Below, piece by piece: positions 40,234-49,435 of a stretch of 64,000 nt of DNA. The notes beneath the pieces were generated by a model. It did no database searches, had not been told where the DNA came from, and was given only the letters and a program-made list of their open reading frames with translations. The DNA is from Azomonas macrocytogenes. GTDB taxonomy: Bacteria > Pseudomonadota > Gammaproteobacteria > Pseudomonadales > Pseudomonadaceae. Each line of letters starts with the position of its first letter. The first letter of the stretch is position 1. Location: contig NZ_JACHXI010000001.1 of assembly GCF_014191985.1 (NCBI RefSeq), forward strand, positions 1 through 64,000, written 5' to 3'. Position numbers and translations under genes: made by a program.

Positions 40234-40262
40234 AAAAGCCCGGCCATCATGCCGGGCTTTTT
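40234..40262 (+). terminator. Rho-independent terminator of fumarase
   Basis: An 11-bp stem AAAAGCCCGGC/GCCGGGCTTTT with a six-base loop and a T-run, 19 bp after the stop. It may also serve the convergent DJ-1 gene on the minus strand. Confidence 0.92.
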
Positions 40263-40276
40263 CGCTGCACACTTGT

Positions 40277-40858
40277 TTACAGAACGATCTTGGTTCCCAA
40301 CAGCGCCAGAAAACCCGCCAGCCAGGCTGGATGGGCCGGCCAGGCCGGTGCAGTCACCAAATTGCCCTGGATGTGAGCCTTGTCCATCGCGATGTCCATG
40401 TATTTACCACCCGCCAGGTTCACTTCCGGTGCGCAGGCTGGATAGGCACTGCATTCACGGCCTTCGAGAATGCCAGCGGCTGCCAGTAGCTGGGCCCCGT
40501 GACAGACCGCCGCGATCGGCTTGCGCGCCTGGTCGAAGGCACGTACCAAGGCCAGCACATCACTGTTCAGACGCAAGTATTCCGGGGCACGTCCGCCTGG
40601 GACCAGCAGGCCATCGTAGTTCTCGACCCGGGCTGCAGAAAAATCAGCATTTAGCTGAAAATTATGTCCTGGTTTCTCGCTGTAGGTCTGGTCACCCTCG
40701 AAATCGTGGATCGCCGTGCGCACGTGGTCTCCCGCTTTCTTGCCAGGGCACACCGAATGGACGATATGCCCAACCATCGATAGCGCCTGGAACGGCACCA
40801 TGGTTTCGTAATCCTCTGCATAATCACCAACCAGCATCAGAATTTTCTTGGCACCCAT
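40277..40858 (-). CDS. DJ-1/PfpI family protein
   Basis: A 193-residue class I glutamine amidotransferase-like protein. The nucleophile elbow is [16 protein letters not shown], with the cysteine followed by histidine as in the PfpI/YhbO/DJ-1 group, and a conserved glutamate lies in DYAEDYE. Members act as proteases, deglycases or chaperones; the specific activity here is unknown. AGGAG stands seven bases before the ATG. Stands alone between two terminator regions. Confidence 0.85.
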   Translation of the reverse strand: MGAKKILMLVGDYAEDYETMVPFQALSMVGHIVHSVCPGKKAGDHVRTAIHDFEGDQTYSEKPGHNFQLNADFSAARVENYDGLLVPGGRAPEYLRLNSDVLALVRAFDQARKPIAAVCHGAQLLAAAGILEGRECSAYPACAPEVNLAGGKYMDIAMDKAHIQGNLVTAPAWPAHPAWLAGFLALLGTKIVL

Positions 40859-41000
40859 GAGTTTTCTCCTCGTAGAACGGGTTATGAATATTGGATCAGC
40901 GGTTGTTTCTCCGATTACCTTGTCTTGTGCCCGAACAGGTTACGTCGCAACGCCCACACAACCGATGACGCTCCTCCTGCATATCGGTTGCCAAATCCGG

Positions 41001-42164
41001 CTACTGACGCTGATTGAACAGGCTCATCAACAGCCGGTCGAGCAATCCCCATAAACGTTGATGGATACGGCTCAGCAGTGGTCGCGCATGCCATTTCTCC
41101 AGGGTCACCTCGTGACTCAGGGCGAAATCTCGCTCGAAAGTAGCCAATGCTGCAGCGATCACCGGCGGATCGGTGGTTTCAAGATTGGCTTCAAGATTCC
41201 AAAGCAGATTCCAGTGATCGAAATTGCATGAACCCACGCTCATCCAATCGTCCACCACAACCATCTTCAAGTGAAGAAAATCCGGCAGGTATTCGTGGAT
41301 ACGCACGCCGGCGCGCAGCAGGCGCGGGTAAAAACGCTGACCGGCATAGCGAACCGGTGGATTATCGGTATTCTGGCTGGTCAGCAACAGGCGTACCTCG
41401 ATGCCGCGATGTGCGGCACGGATCAAGGCCCGACGCACCTTGCCGGTAGGCAGAAAGTAAGGTGTGGCCAGATAGATGCGTTGTTTAGCGTGATGTAAAT
41501 GCCGCAAGAGATTGTGCAGTACATCGCGATGCTGTCGTGCCGCCGAATAGGCTACTCGCCCCATACCCGGACCACCTGATGGGGACACCGGAAGCTTGGG
41601 CGTCTTGATCGGCAAGGGAAGCTGCCAGATATGCCGGCGACGGCAATAAACCCATTGCGCATCGAACAGGGCTTTCCAGTCCTGCAACAATGGCCCTTCC
41701 ATCTGCACCATGACTTCATGCCAATGCTCGTCGGGTTTGTCGGGATTCCAGAATTCATCGGTGATCCCTGCCCCGCCGACGAAACCGACGCACCCATCCA
41801 CCAGCAGAATCTTGCGGTGATCGCGATGCAGGTTGCGAAAACGCAGATTTATTGCCAGCGGATTGTACAAACGCAGCGCGACATTGGCATTAGTGAGCCG
41901 CTCCCGCCGGGCCTGGCCCAGCTTCAGGCTGCCGAAACCATCGAACAGGCAGCGCACACGCACGCCACGCCCGGCAGCGGCGATCAGGGCATCCACCATC
42001 GATTCGGCGCACCGGCCATCCTCCACCAGATAAAACTCCAGATCCACCCAGTATTCAGCCTTGCCGATGGCTTCGAGCATCGAAGGAAAGAACTGCGGCC
42101 CATCGACCAGCAAGCGGAATCGGTTGCCGTCGCGCCAGGGGAACACCGGCCCGGCGATGTTCAT
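41001..42164 (-). CDS. Phospholipase D-type cardiolipin synthase
   Basis: A 387-residue protein with two HKD motifs, HRKILLVDG at about residue 110 and HLKMVVVDDW at about 300, each ending the catalytic HxK(x)4D. It resembles ClsB-like cardiolipin synthases, which join phosphatidylglycerol molecules (or PG and PE); no transmembrane segment is evident. ATG 42164 with GGATG upstream is chosen; an in-frame TTG seven codons earlier is possible. It is divergent from olsB, so two membrane lipid genes share a 400-bp promoter region. Confidence 0.82.
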   Translation of the reverse strand: MNIAGPVFPWRDGNRFRLLVDGPQFFPSMLEAIGKAEYWVDLEFYLVEDGRCAESMVDALIAAAGRGVRVRCLFDGFGSLKLGQARRERLTNANVALRLYNPLAINLRFRNLHRDHRKILLVDGCVGFVGGAGITDEFWNPDKPDEHWHEVMVQMEGPLLQDWKALFDAQWVYCRRRHIWQLPLPIKTPKLPVSPSGGPGMGRVAYSAARQHRDVLHNLLRHLHHAKQRIYLATPYFLPTGKVRRALIRAAHRGIEVRLLLTSQNTDNPPVRYAGQRFYPRLLRAGVRIHEYLPDFLHLKMVVVDDWMSVGSCNFDHWNLLWNLEANLETTDPPVIAAALATFERDFALSHEVTLEKWHARPLLSRIHQRLWGLLDRLLMSLFNQRQ

Positions 42165-42568
42165 CGATTCATCCACAGTTGGCAAGGCAGAGCAACTACC
42201 TGATAAAGCAACAAAATACGGAAAAGCGACATGAATCTCCTAAGGCGAGATGACTCCCGATAAAGCTTCGAATCCAGCATCAACACGAACAACCGCCAAA
42301 TATTGATGATCGCGTCACAATCAAGACAATTCCGAGAAAACCAGCGCAAGAGTTCGTCTCGCTCCACCTGGGTTTATAGACCTTTCCACGTTACAGACGC
42401 GCATCGATCACCAATCATCCGACCTGTCACCCAGCGATCACCAGTTTGTCACAAGTCTGAAATTGCCTCTGCCTAGCCTGAATCGGCAGCCGGAGATTGC
42501 CGAACGCAAGCGGCAACTCCGGTACCGCTGCCGGAATAGCCCACCCAGATGGTACAGGAACAGACAGC
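42165..42568. other. Divergent promoter region between the cardiolipin synthase gene and olsB
   Basis: About 400 bp without an ORF I would support. It holds the Pho box at 42424-42463 and a possible -10 TAGCCT at 42474-42479. Further left (42165-42400) I see no clear motif; the promoter of the leftward gene should be there. Confidence 0.45.
42424..42463 (+). promoter_or_regulatory. Pho box upstream of olsBA
   Basis: Direct repeats of seven bases with four-base spacers, exactly 11 bp apart: CTGTCAC (42424), CGATCAC (42435), TTGTCAC (42446) and a degenerate CTGAAAT (42457). This is the phased CTGTCAT-N4 arrangement bound by PhoB dimers in place of a -35. A possible -10, TAGCCT, begins 11 bp after the last repeat. 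In P. aeruginosa olsBA is induced by phosphate starvation, which agrees. Confidence 0.75.
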
Positions 42569-43318
42569 ATGACCACCGCTCTCAGCCAGTCCCGATCACC
42601 CCGCATCCTGCAAGCCGGACGCTTGTATGGCGAACAGGCTCTGCGTGAAGCCCAGCGTCTGCGCTATCGTGTCTTCAGTACCGAATTCGAGGCTCGCCTG
42701 GACGGCACCGAAACCGGACTGGATATGGACGAATTCGATGCACACTGCCTGCACATCGGTGTGCGCGATCTTGCTTCCGGCCGCCTGGTGGCGACAACCC
42801 GCCTGCTCGACCAATCCGCCGCCCGCCGTCTCGGGCGCTTCTACAGCGAGCAGGAATTCAGCCTGCACGGCCTGGCCGGTCTCAATGCACCATTGCTCGA
42901 GGTGGGGCGCACCTGCGTCGACCCCGATTATCGCAACGGAGCGACCATCGCGGTGCTCTGGAGCACATTGGCCGAAATATTGAACGAGGGTAACTATCAG
43001 TACCTGATGGGGTGCGTCAGCATCCCCATGCGTGATGGCGGTATTCAGGCCCAGGCCATCACACAACGCCTGCGCGAACGTTATCCAACTACCGATCAGC
43101 TGCGCGCCGAACCCAGGAATCCGCTTCCACGAATGTCCCTACCCGGTAACGTCATCGCGGAAATGCCACCACTGCTCAAGGCCTATCTGCGCCTGGGCGC
43201 ACGGATCTGTGGCGAGCCGTGCTGGGATGCCGAATTCCAATCCGCCGATGTGCTGATCCTGCTCCGGCGCGACGAACTGAGCCCACGCTACGCCAGGCAT
43301 TTCAAAACAGCGGTCTGA
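42569..43318 (+). CDS. olsB: L-ornithine N(alpha)-acyltransferase
   Basis: Adds a 3-hydroxyacyl chain from ACP to the alpha-amino group of ornithine, giving lyso-ornithine lipid. The 249-residue protein is an autoinducer-synthase/GNAT-like acyltransferase with the family motifs [28 protein letters not shown] and [12 protein letters not shown] 42569 follows AGGA at nine bases; the 24-codon extension is not conserved. olsA follows 11 bp later. The Pho box upstream suggests induction at low phosphate, when ornithine lipids replace phospholipids. Confidence 0.93.
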   Translation: MTTALSQSRSPRILQAGRLYGEQALREAQRLRYRVFSTEFEARLDGTETGLDMDEFDAHCLHIGVRDLASGRLVATTRLLDQSAARRLGRFYSEQEFSLHGLAGLNAPLLEVGRTCVDPDYRNGATIAVLWSTLAEILNEGNYQYLMGCVSIPMRDGGIQAQAITQRLRERYPTTDQLRAEPRNPLPRMSLPGNVIAEMPPLLKAYLRLGARICGEPCWDAEFQSADVLILLRRDELSPRYARHFKTAV

Positions 43319-43329
43319 AGGTACAAGTT

Positions 43330-44106
43330 ATGCGGATAATACAGCGTTATCTAAGTTATTCGCGCCTGATCGCGCTTATGGCGGCCGGGCTGGCAATGGC
43401 AATCTGGTTCCATTGCGTAGCTTGCCTGGTTCCCGTCAGCCTCGCCCGCCGCCAGCGGGCCACTCGCTGGTTTCTTGCCCGCATGGTTGCAGCCCTGCCA
43501 CTACGGGTTCAGCTAAGCGGCACACTTCCCGAGCGCCCCGCGCTCTGGCTGGCCAATCATATTTCCTGGACGGATATCCCGCTGCTCGGCCAATGGCTAC
43601 CCATGTCGTTTCTCTCCAAAGACGATGTACGCCAGTGGCCAATCGCCGGCTGGCTGGCCCAGGAATCCGGTACGCTGTTTATTCGCCGGGGCAGCGGCGA
43701 CCTTGAAGGGCTCCATCGTCAGCTCGCCGATTATTTGCGCCAGGGACACCCTTTGCTGATCTTTCCCGAAGGCACCACCACCGACGGTAGCCAGGTCGGC
43801 ATCTTCCATTCGCGCTTGCTCTCTTGCGCCACCGCGACCGGCGTCCCCGTACAGCCTGTGGCAATTCGCTATTTGCGCCGGGGCCAGCGGGATTCCATCG
43901 CGCCATTCATCGGTGCTGACGATCTGCTCTCGCACCTCAGGCGTCTGCTTGCCCACGAGCCGGTAGATGTCGAGATTCATTTACTGCCCCTCATCGAAAC
44001 GGCGGGGCGGAATCGCAGCGGTATTGCACGGGAAGCCAGGGAAGGCATAAAACAGGCTCTGCAATTCGCATCCGGGAGCGAAGAAAAGCCGAGTGTCGCC
44101 GCCTGA
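43330..44106 (+). CDS. olsA: Lyso-ornithine lipid O-acyltransferase
   Basis: Adds the second acyl chain to lyso-ornithine lipid. The 258-residue PlsC-like protein has a membrane helix (about residues 15-40), the acyltransferase motif NHISWTD (HX4D) and FPEGTTT. ATG 43330 follows GAAGG; an in-frame extension upstream lies inside olsB and was rejected. olsB-olsA is the standard pseudomonad operon. PlsC-type phosphatidic acid synthesis is the alternative, made unlikely by context. Confidence 0.92.
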   Translation: MRIIQRYLSYSRLIALMAAGLAMAIWFHCVACLVPVSLARRQRATRWFLARMVAALPLRVQLSGTLPERPALWLANHISWTDIPLLGQWLPMSFLSKDDVRQWPIAGWLAQESGTLFIRRGSGDLEGLHRQLADYLRQGHPLLIFPEGTTTDGSQVGIFHSRLLSCATATGVPVQPVAIRYLRRGQRDSIAPFIGADDLLSHLRRLLAHEPVDVEIHLLPLIETAGRNRSGIAREAREGIKQALQFASGSEEKPSVAA

Positions 44107-44140
44107 TAGCAACCCCCCGGCGCTCTGTTATTCTTGAAAC

Positions 44141-44710
44141 ATGAACTATCTTGCTCATCTTCATCTGGCCGGTCCCCATTCCGCCGCCCAGCTCGGTGGC
44201 CTTTATGGCGATTTCATCAAAGGGCCGCTGCAAGGGCGCTGGCCTGTTGCCGTCGAAGAAGGCATCCGCCAGCATCGCCGGATCGACGCATTCACCGACA
44301 GCCATCCGCTGATAGTTGCCGCCCGTTCGCGCTTTCCTAGCGAACGGCGACGCTTCGCCGGAATCCTGCTCGATCTGTTTTTCGATCACTGCCTGGCAGC
44401 GAACTGGCAGGATTACTCGAGCGAGCCACTGGACAACTTCACCGCCCGCATCTACCACCTGCTGCAAACCCAGGCAGAGCTTCCTGGCCGCCTGAGCCAT
44501 ATTGCACCACGCATGGCAGCACACGACTGGCTGGGTAGCTATCGGCAGTTCGAAGTACTGGAACAGGTGCTGGTCAACACTGGACGGCGCCTATCGCGGC
44601 CACACCCGTTGGCTGAAGGTATGCGTGATCTGGAGCGCTTGTACCAACCGCTGCTTGCCGACTTCCGGGCGTTCTATCCACACTTGCAGGCCTTCGCCAG
44701 GCAGCCTTGA
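44141..44710 (+). CDS. acpH: Acyl carrier protein phosphodiesterase
   Basis: Removes the 4'-phosphopantetheine arm from holo-ACP. The 189-residue all-helical protein starts MNYLAHLHLAG, and has the metal-binding HD-like histidines and aspartates in GLYGDFIKG, RRIDAFTDSHP and FFDHCLA. It follows olsA by 34 bp on the same strand; olsB uses acyl-ACP, so the neighbourhood is consistent but a functional link is an inference. Ribosome binding site is weak. Confidence 0.9.
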   Translation: MNYLAHLHLAGPHSAAQLGGLYGDFIKGPLQGRWPVAVEEGIRQHRRIDAFTDSHPLIVAARSRFPSERRRFAGILLDLFFDHCLAANWQDYSSEPLDNFTARIYHLLQTQAELPGRLSHIAPRMAAHDWLGSYRQFEVLEQVLVNTGRRLSRPHPLAEGMRDLERLYQPLLADFRAFYPHLQAFARQP

Positions 44711-44935
44711 GCAACGGGTAAATCCATCGAGCTCAAGTCTAACACCGCAATCCCGGGCAACCGTGTCGCTGGCACGAACTGCCCCATGGCCTATCGGTGT
44801 ACCAAGTGGAAATTATGGCGCATTATCGGCTCACCAAACCTGATTCCGGCATTAGCGACAGCTATCTGATCGCTGTCGAGCAGGTGACCTTGGCCAAGGA
44901 CCGGCGCCCTACCTACCATCGAAGAAGAGGCGCGC

Positions 44936-45559
44936 ATGGCAGCGAACATTGTTTCCAGCGAAGAACTGGCCTTCATCAACACCCTGATGAACAGTACGAC
45001 TCAAACAGTCACACAACCTTCCCTTGGCTTTCGGATAGACGGCAACTCCCGGACAAGAACCCTGCTGGCTACCCTGGCCTGTCGCTCGACACTTTCACTA
45101 GAAGCGGAATTCGGGCGCTTTTGCCTGTCGTTTCCTCTCGAACTGAGCGAAGACGAGTTTCACAGCCAACACCTGCATATGGCTTCGCCGATCATCTACG
45201 AACATGGGCCAAGGCTGCGTGCCTGGCGCCTGCTACTGCCGCAACCACTCACCTTGCTGAACGCCGAGGGTGACGAAAGCATGCTGCGTGTGCATGAACT
45301 TTCACCTTATGGCTTGTTGGTGGACACCGTAGCGGAACAGGAACCTCCCGAACGTTTCTATCTTTACCTGCCGCTTCCGGGTGATACACCGATGCCGATT
45401 ACCGCACATCGGGTACGCACGACCGAAAACGGCATGATTGCCTACGGATTCGATTTTTCCAGCGAAGAAGACGCGGAGCGCCTGCGCTGCTTTCTGTTCA
45501 GCCAACACCGGAATCTGTATCCGGAATTGCAGCCGGAGATCCCGGATGATCTCGTGTAA
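44936..45559 (+). CDS. Hypothetical protein with a degenerate PilZ-like domain
   Basis: A 207-residue soluble protein. The C-terminal half (about residues 90-200) has the beta-rich pattern of PilZ, including MLRVHELSPYGLLVD, which resembles the (D/N)xSxxG motif with glutamate in the first position, and a closing segment YGFDFSSEEDAERLRCFL. The RxxxR motif needed for cyclic-di-GMP binding is not evident, so ligand binding is doubtful. The N-terminal part resembles YcgR-like flagellar brake N-domains only in outline. AGAGG precedes the ATG. Function unknown. Confidence 0.6.
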   Translation: MAANIVSSEELAFINTLMNSTTQTVTQPSLGFRIDGNSRTRTLLATLACRSTLSLEAEFGRFCLSFPLELSEDEFHSQHLHMASPIIYEHGPRLRAWRLLLPQPLTLLNAEGDESMLRVHELSPYGLLVDTVAEQEPPERFYLYLPLPGDTPMPITAHRVRTTENGMIAYGFDFSSEEDAERLRCFLFSQHRNLYPELQPEIPDDLV

Positions 45560-45598
45560 GCTGCCCTACTCCGATCCAGATTGTCTGGCGAATGTTCG

Positions 45599-46309
45599 AT
45601 GAGCAATCCAGAAGCGCCCATTCTCATTACCGGTGCAGCCCAACGAATCGGACTGCACTGCGCCGAACGCCTGCTGGGCGACGGACATCCGGTGATCATC
45701 AGTTACCGTACCGAGCGCGAAAGTGTCGAGCGCTTGCGCAAACGTGGCGCTACCGCGCTGCAGGCGGATTTTTCCACAACGGATGGCATCCTGGCCTTCA
45801 TCGAAGCAGTACACGCACACACCGGCCAGTTGCGCGCTATTGTCCATAACGCATCTGACTGGCTGTCCGAGAAGCCCGGCCACGAAGCCGAAACATTCCA
45901 GCAAATGTTCCAGGTCCACATGCTTGCGCCCTACCTCATCAACCTGCGGTGCGCCGAACTGCTGAAATACGGGGGTCCGGCGGATATCGTCCATATCGGC
46001 GACGATGTGACCCGCAAGGGTAGCGCGAAGCATATCGCCTACGCGGCCAGCAAGGCCGGCCTGGAAAACCTGACGCTATCCTTCGCGGCCCTGCTGGCGC
46101 CGACCATCAAGGTCAACGGAATATCCCCGGCCATGATCCAGTTCAATAGTGGCGACGATGAAGCTTATCGCCGCAAGGCACTGGCCAAATCGGTTCTCGG
46201 CCTGGAGCCAGGGCCGGAAGTGGTTTACCTGAGCCTGCGCCATCTGCTCGACAATCCGTACATTACCGGCACCCATATCACCTTGAATGGTGGCCGCCAT
46301 CTGATCTGA
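45599..46309 (+). CDS. folM: Dihydromonapterin reductase FolM (short-chain dehydrogenase)
   Basis: Reduces dihydromonapterin to tetrahydromonapterin, the cofactor of phenylalanine hydroxylase in pseudomonads; it also has weak dihydrofolate reductase activity. The 236-residue SDR has the dinucleotide motif ITGAAQRIG and the catalytic YAASKAG. ATG 45599 gives the expected N-terminus; a TTG six codons earlier is possible. folX follows 19 bp later. Confidence 0.9.
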   Translation: MSNPEAPILITGAAQRIGLHCAERLLGDGHPVIISYRTERESVERLRKRGATALQADFSTTDGILAFIEAVHAHTGQLRAIVHNASDWLSEKPGHEAETFQQMFQVHMLAPYLINLRCAELLKYGGPADIVHIGDDVTRKGSAKHIAYAASKAGLENLTLSFAALLAPTIKVNGISPAMIQFNSGDDEAYRRKALAKSVLGLEPGPEVVYLSLRHLLDNPYITGTHITLNGGRHLI

Positions 46310-46328
46310 ACACCCTGAAGGAGAGGCT

Positions 46329-46703
46329 ATGCCACGACTGGAGCCTGGAATGGCACGCATCCGCGTCAAGGATCTGAGCCTGCGCACCTATATTGGTATC
46401 AAGGAAGAAGAGATCGTCAACAAACAGGATGTGCTGATCAACCTGACCGTGATCTATCCGGCCGGCGGCGCCGTGCAGGTCAACGATATCCAGCATGCCC
46501 TGAATTACCGCACCATCACCAAGACGATCATCCAGCATGTGGAAGGCAATCGCTTCGCACTGCTCGAACGCCTGACCCAGGATATCCTCGATCTGGTCAT
46601 GCAGCATCCGGCGGTGCGCTATGCCGAGGTGGAAGTGGACAAGCCACATGCCCTGCGCTTTGCCGAATCGGTATCAATCACCCTGGCTGCACACAGGGAC
46701 TGA
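46329..46703 (+). CDS. folX: Dihydroneopterin triphosphate 2'-epimerase
   Basis: Converts dihydroneopterin triphosphate to its monapterin epimer, feeding FolM. The 124-residue protein belongs to the FolB/FolX fold: [26 protein letters not shown] and a final [15 protein letters not shown]. Its extended N-terminus and the pairing with folM favour FolX over FolB. AAGGAG stands before the ATG. Confidence 0.92.
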   Translation: MPRLEPGMARIRVKDLSLRTYIGIKEEEIVNKQDVLINLTVIYPAGGAVQVNDIQHALNYRTITKTIIQHVEGNRFALLERLTQDILDLVMQHPAVRYAEVEVDKPHALRFAESVSITLAAHRD

Positions 46704-46729
46704 TACGCCTCGCCGACCGGATGGGTGAG

Positions 46730-46879
46730 TCAGACAACCGGAGCGGGTGGCGGTTGATCGGGAACGGTCGGCTCACCCGGTTCGCCCGGTTGTGGCGGTA
46801 CGGGTTCATGGGGTTCGCCGGGCGGATTCTGCTGCTGTACTGCGGCATACGGATGGATCGAATCACGAGTTGTCATCAT
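46730..46879 (-). CDS. 49-residue proline-rich micro-ORF
   Basis: From ATG 46879 the product begins MMTTRDSIHPYAAVQQQNPP and continues with repeated GEP/EPxxP units to PPPAPVV; about 30 percent is proline. GGAG lies six bases before the first ATG; a second ATG follows immediately. Length and composition differ from the shadow ORFs in the region. It is on the opposite strand from folX. I know no family; it could be a small secreted or structural peptide, or noise with a good ribosome binding site. Confidence 0.5.
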   Translation of the reverse strand: MMTTRDSIHPYAAVQQQNPPGEPHEPVPPQPGEPGEPTVPDQPPPAPVV

Positions 46880-46993
46880 GTCGCTCTCCATGAAGAACCA
46901 TGGCGAGAGGGTTTGATCGCATCACGCGAAAACCATCGCCTGTAGTCATAGGAGGACATCAGCCAGAGTGAATTCCCGCGATTCGTCGGGCAA

Positions 46994-47533
46994 TCACCAC
47001 ATCAAGTCGTCTGGCACCTTGTATGCTGCGTACGGGTCGTCGGCATCCGCTTCTTCGGTAGGCGTATTAAGCAGCACGATACGGCGCTCGTCACGTTCCT
47101 GGACCTTCAGCGCGGCATCGCGCGGGATGATTTCGTAACCGCCGCCATGGCGAACGATCGCCAGCGAACCGAAGGACAGCTTCTCCCGCACCATCCGGTT
47201 GACAGCCAGTCTCTTGACCTTCTTGCCATCGACGAAGTTGTAGTAATCATCGCCATCCAGCTTGGGTAACCGGCTGGCTTCGATCAATTGCTTGATCTGG
47301 GCAACACGCGCCTTCTGCTCGGCCTTTTCCTGCTGCTGCCGATTCAGTTCACGGTCGCGAGCTATTTTCTCGGTTTGTGCCTGCAACGCAGCCTGACGTT
47401 GGGAGTCGTCTTTTTCGACCTGCCCCTTGCGCTCCAGGCGTTCCTGTTTTTGCTTCTGCTTGCCGGCCTGTTTGGCCTGCTTCTCGTTGACCAGCCCGGC
47501 ATTGAGCAACTGATCGCGAAGGGAAAGAGCCAT
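46994..47533 (-). CDS. DUF2058 protein (YaiL type)
   Basis: A 179-residue hydrophilic protein: MALSLRDQLLNAGLVNEKQ, a highly charged Q/K/E/R coiled-coil region (about residues 17-75), then a folded part with DDYYNFVDGKKVKRLAVN and GGGYEIIPRDAA. This is the DUF2058/YaiL family (nucleoprotein/polynucleotide-associated enzyme in databases); function is not established. AAGG lies six bases upstream. It stands alone between folX and mazG. Confidence 0.88.
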   Translation of the reverse strand: MALSLRDQLLNAGLVNEKQAKQAGKQKQKQERLERKGQVEKDDSQRQAALQAQTEKIARDRELNRQQQEKAEQKARVAQIKQLIEASRLPKLDGDDYYNFVDGKKVKRLAVNRMVREKLSFGSLAIVRHGGGYEIIPRDAALKVQERDERRIVLLNTPTEEADADDPYAAYKVPDDLMW

Positions 47534-47639
47534 GATCAACCTTTCCGTCTGTGGTTAAGGGATGAGCCGCCAGTCTGGGAAATGAACCGGACAAGTCAAG
47601 CTTTTTGACAATACGCAATCCATGAGAGGCTGTCGATGC

Positions 47640-48467
47640 TCATACAGAGCCTGCTTTTTCTATCTGCTTGGCCTGTTCCCAAAGCGCATCCAGCTCGTCG
47701 ATCGAACAAGTCTGGAACGATATACCTTTCTCACGCAGAGTCTGTTCGATAAAGCGAAAGCGTCGCTCGAACTTGACATTGGCGGCCCGTAATGCGGTTT
47801 CCGGGTCGAGCTTGAAGTGACGGGCCAGATTGACCATCACAAACAACAGGTCACCGACCTCCTCCAGAACAGCCGCCGGGTTCCCGGCCTTCATAGCTTC
47901 TAGAATCTCGTCGAGCTCTTCCTGAACCTTGTCTATCACCGGCAGAACATCTGGCCAGTCGAATCCCACCTGGGCCGCGCGTTTCTGCAATTTGGCGGCA
48001 CGCGACAGGGCCGGCAGCGCTGTGGGTACATCGTCGAGCAGTGACAATTGTTCCGGTTCGAGCGCTTTTTCCGCACGTTCCTGCGCCTTGATTTCCTCCC
48101 AACGCTGCTTGATCCGAGCCTCATCCAGGCGCGGCAAGTCCGGCTCACCATACAAATCACCATCCGGAAATACGTGCGGATGGCGACGTACCAGCTTGCG
48201 AGTGATGCTATCGACCACAGTGGCAAAATCGAAGCGCCCTTCCTCCTGCGCCAGTTGGCTGTAGTAGACGACCTGAAACAGGAGATCCCCAAGCTCGCCG
48301 GGCAAATGCTCGAAATCGGCTCGTTCGATGGCATCAGCCACTTCGTAGGCCTCCTCGAGGGTATGCGCCACGATACTGGCGTAATCCTGTTTCAGATCCC
48401 AAGGACAACCGTGCTGCGGATCGCGCAGGCGAGCCATGAGATGAAGCAAATCGTCGAGTTGATACAT
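47640..48467 (-). CDS. mazG: Nucleoside triphosphate pyrophosphohydrolase MazG
   Basis: Hydrolyses (d)NTPs to monophosphates and pyrophosphate; in E. coli it lowers ppGpp effects under starvation. The 275-residue protein has two MazG domains, the first with EEAYEVADAIE and the second with EEVGDLLFVMVNLAR, each carrying the acidic metal-binding residues. GGGGG lies before the ATG. In E. coli mazG is next to relA, whereas here relA is 9 kb away. Confidence 0.93.
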   Translation of the reverse strand: MYQLDDLLHLMARLRDPQHGCPWDLKQDYASIVAHTLEEAYEVADAIERADFEHLPGELGDLLFQVVYYSQLAQEEGRFDFATVVDSITRKLVRRHPHVFPDGDLYGEPDLPRLDEARIKQRWEEIKAQERAEKALEPEQLSLLDDVPTALPALSRAAKLQKRAAQVGFDWPDVLPVIDKVQEELDEILEAMKAGNPAAVLEEVGDLLFVMVNLARHFKLDPETALRAANVKFERRFRFIEQTLREKGISFQTCSIDELDALWEQAKQIEKAGSV

Positions 48468-48955
48468 AAAGCCCCCAAGTTCGGCTGCAGCAAGCAGGCC
48501 CCAGGCCTGTTAACATTTCGTCGCAAGCTGCGTTGCTGCGGCAAATGGCGCTAGGCCTGAATGGTTAATGGATTGACTCGAGTTCGGCTGGCTGAGGCTT
48601 CGAGGCCAGGCGCCGCGACGAGCCATAACAGGGCCATGACGAGCAGTGGCAACGCCATATCGGCGTCTCGGGTGCCAAAATCGAGCAATCGAACCAACTA
48701 CACAGGCCACCAGGCAAGGTTCGAAGAAAGCAGCTTGGTCGTTTTCCAGATGAACGGCGAATAACGCCGGCCTGCGCCAGGCGGATCTCCGTCACAGCCG
48801 TGCCGGAACCTCAACAGGCTCTTACATTTTTACCGATATGATCACGACGATACAGTGACCAGCGCCAATAACACCCTGAGCAATCTGCTACCAATTGCCG
48901 CCAGCCCCCCTATGTATCGTGAGACACTAAACGCTCTATGTAGGGCACCCACGGC
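48468..48955. other. Intergenic region between mazG and dgkA
   Basis: About 490 bp between divergent genes. The best coding candidate is a leftward 35-codon ORF at 48551-48658 whose first residues MALPLLVMALLWLVAAPG form a hydrophobic helix, but its ribosome binding site is poor. Overlapping 60-80 codon ORFs do not resemble proteins. Promoters of mazG and dgkA should lie here but were not recognised. Confidence 0.4.
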
Positions 48956-49351
48956 ATGAATACTGAACCGATCGATTGCAAAGCAGACACCCAAGCCTTC
49001 AAGGGTCGCTCGGGCCTGGGGCGAATTGTCCACGCGACGCGCTATTCCATGGCCGGGCTCAAGGCCGCTTATGCCGGGGAAGCGGCTTTCCGCCAATTGC
49101 TGCTGTTGAACCTGATGCTGATTCCACTCGCTTGTCTGCTCGATGTGAGCAGGAGCGAACGGGCCATACTGATCATGGTGGCAATCCTGGCGCTAATTGT
49201 AGAGTTGCTCAACTCGGCAATCGAAGCTGCAATCGACCGCATATCCCTGGCCCTTCATCCGTTGTCCAAGTGCGCCAAGGATATGGGCAGTGCCGCCCAG
49301 TTCCTGGCCCTGATCCTCATTGTGGTGGTCTGGGCGGTCATTCTCCTGTGA
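48956..49351 (+). CDS. dgkA: Diacylglycerol kinase
   Basis: Phosphorylates diacylglycerol released by lipid headgroup transfer back to phosphatidic acid. The 131-residue inner-membrane protein has three transmembrane helices and the signature ELLNSAIEAAIDR with the catalytic glutamate, followed by AKDMGSAAQ. The N-terminal 25 residues are longer than in E. coli. Ribosome binding site is weak (TAGGG). It is followed by the convergent efflux operon. Confidence 0.94.
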   Translation: MNTEPIDCKADTQAFKGRSGLGRIVHATRYSMAGLKAAYAGEAAFRQLLLLNLMLIPLACLLDVSRSERAILIMVAILALIVELLNSAIEAAIDRISLALHPLSKCAKDMGSAAQFLALILIVVVWAVILL

Positions 49352-49435
49352 CGAACTCCGCTTCAACGCGCACTGTTTCAACCGCGCGGCCCTGGCCCGC
49401 AAGCACTTGAACACGCTCATTGGAACCTTCATTCA

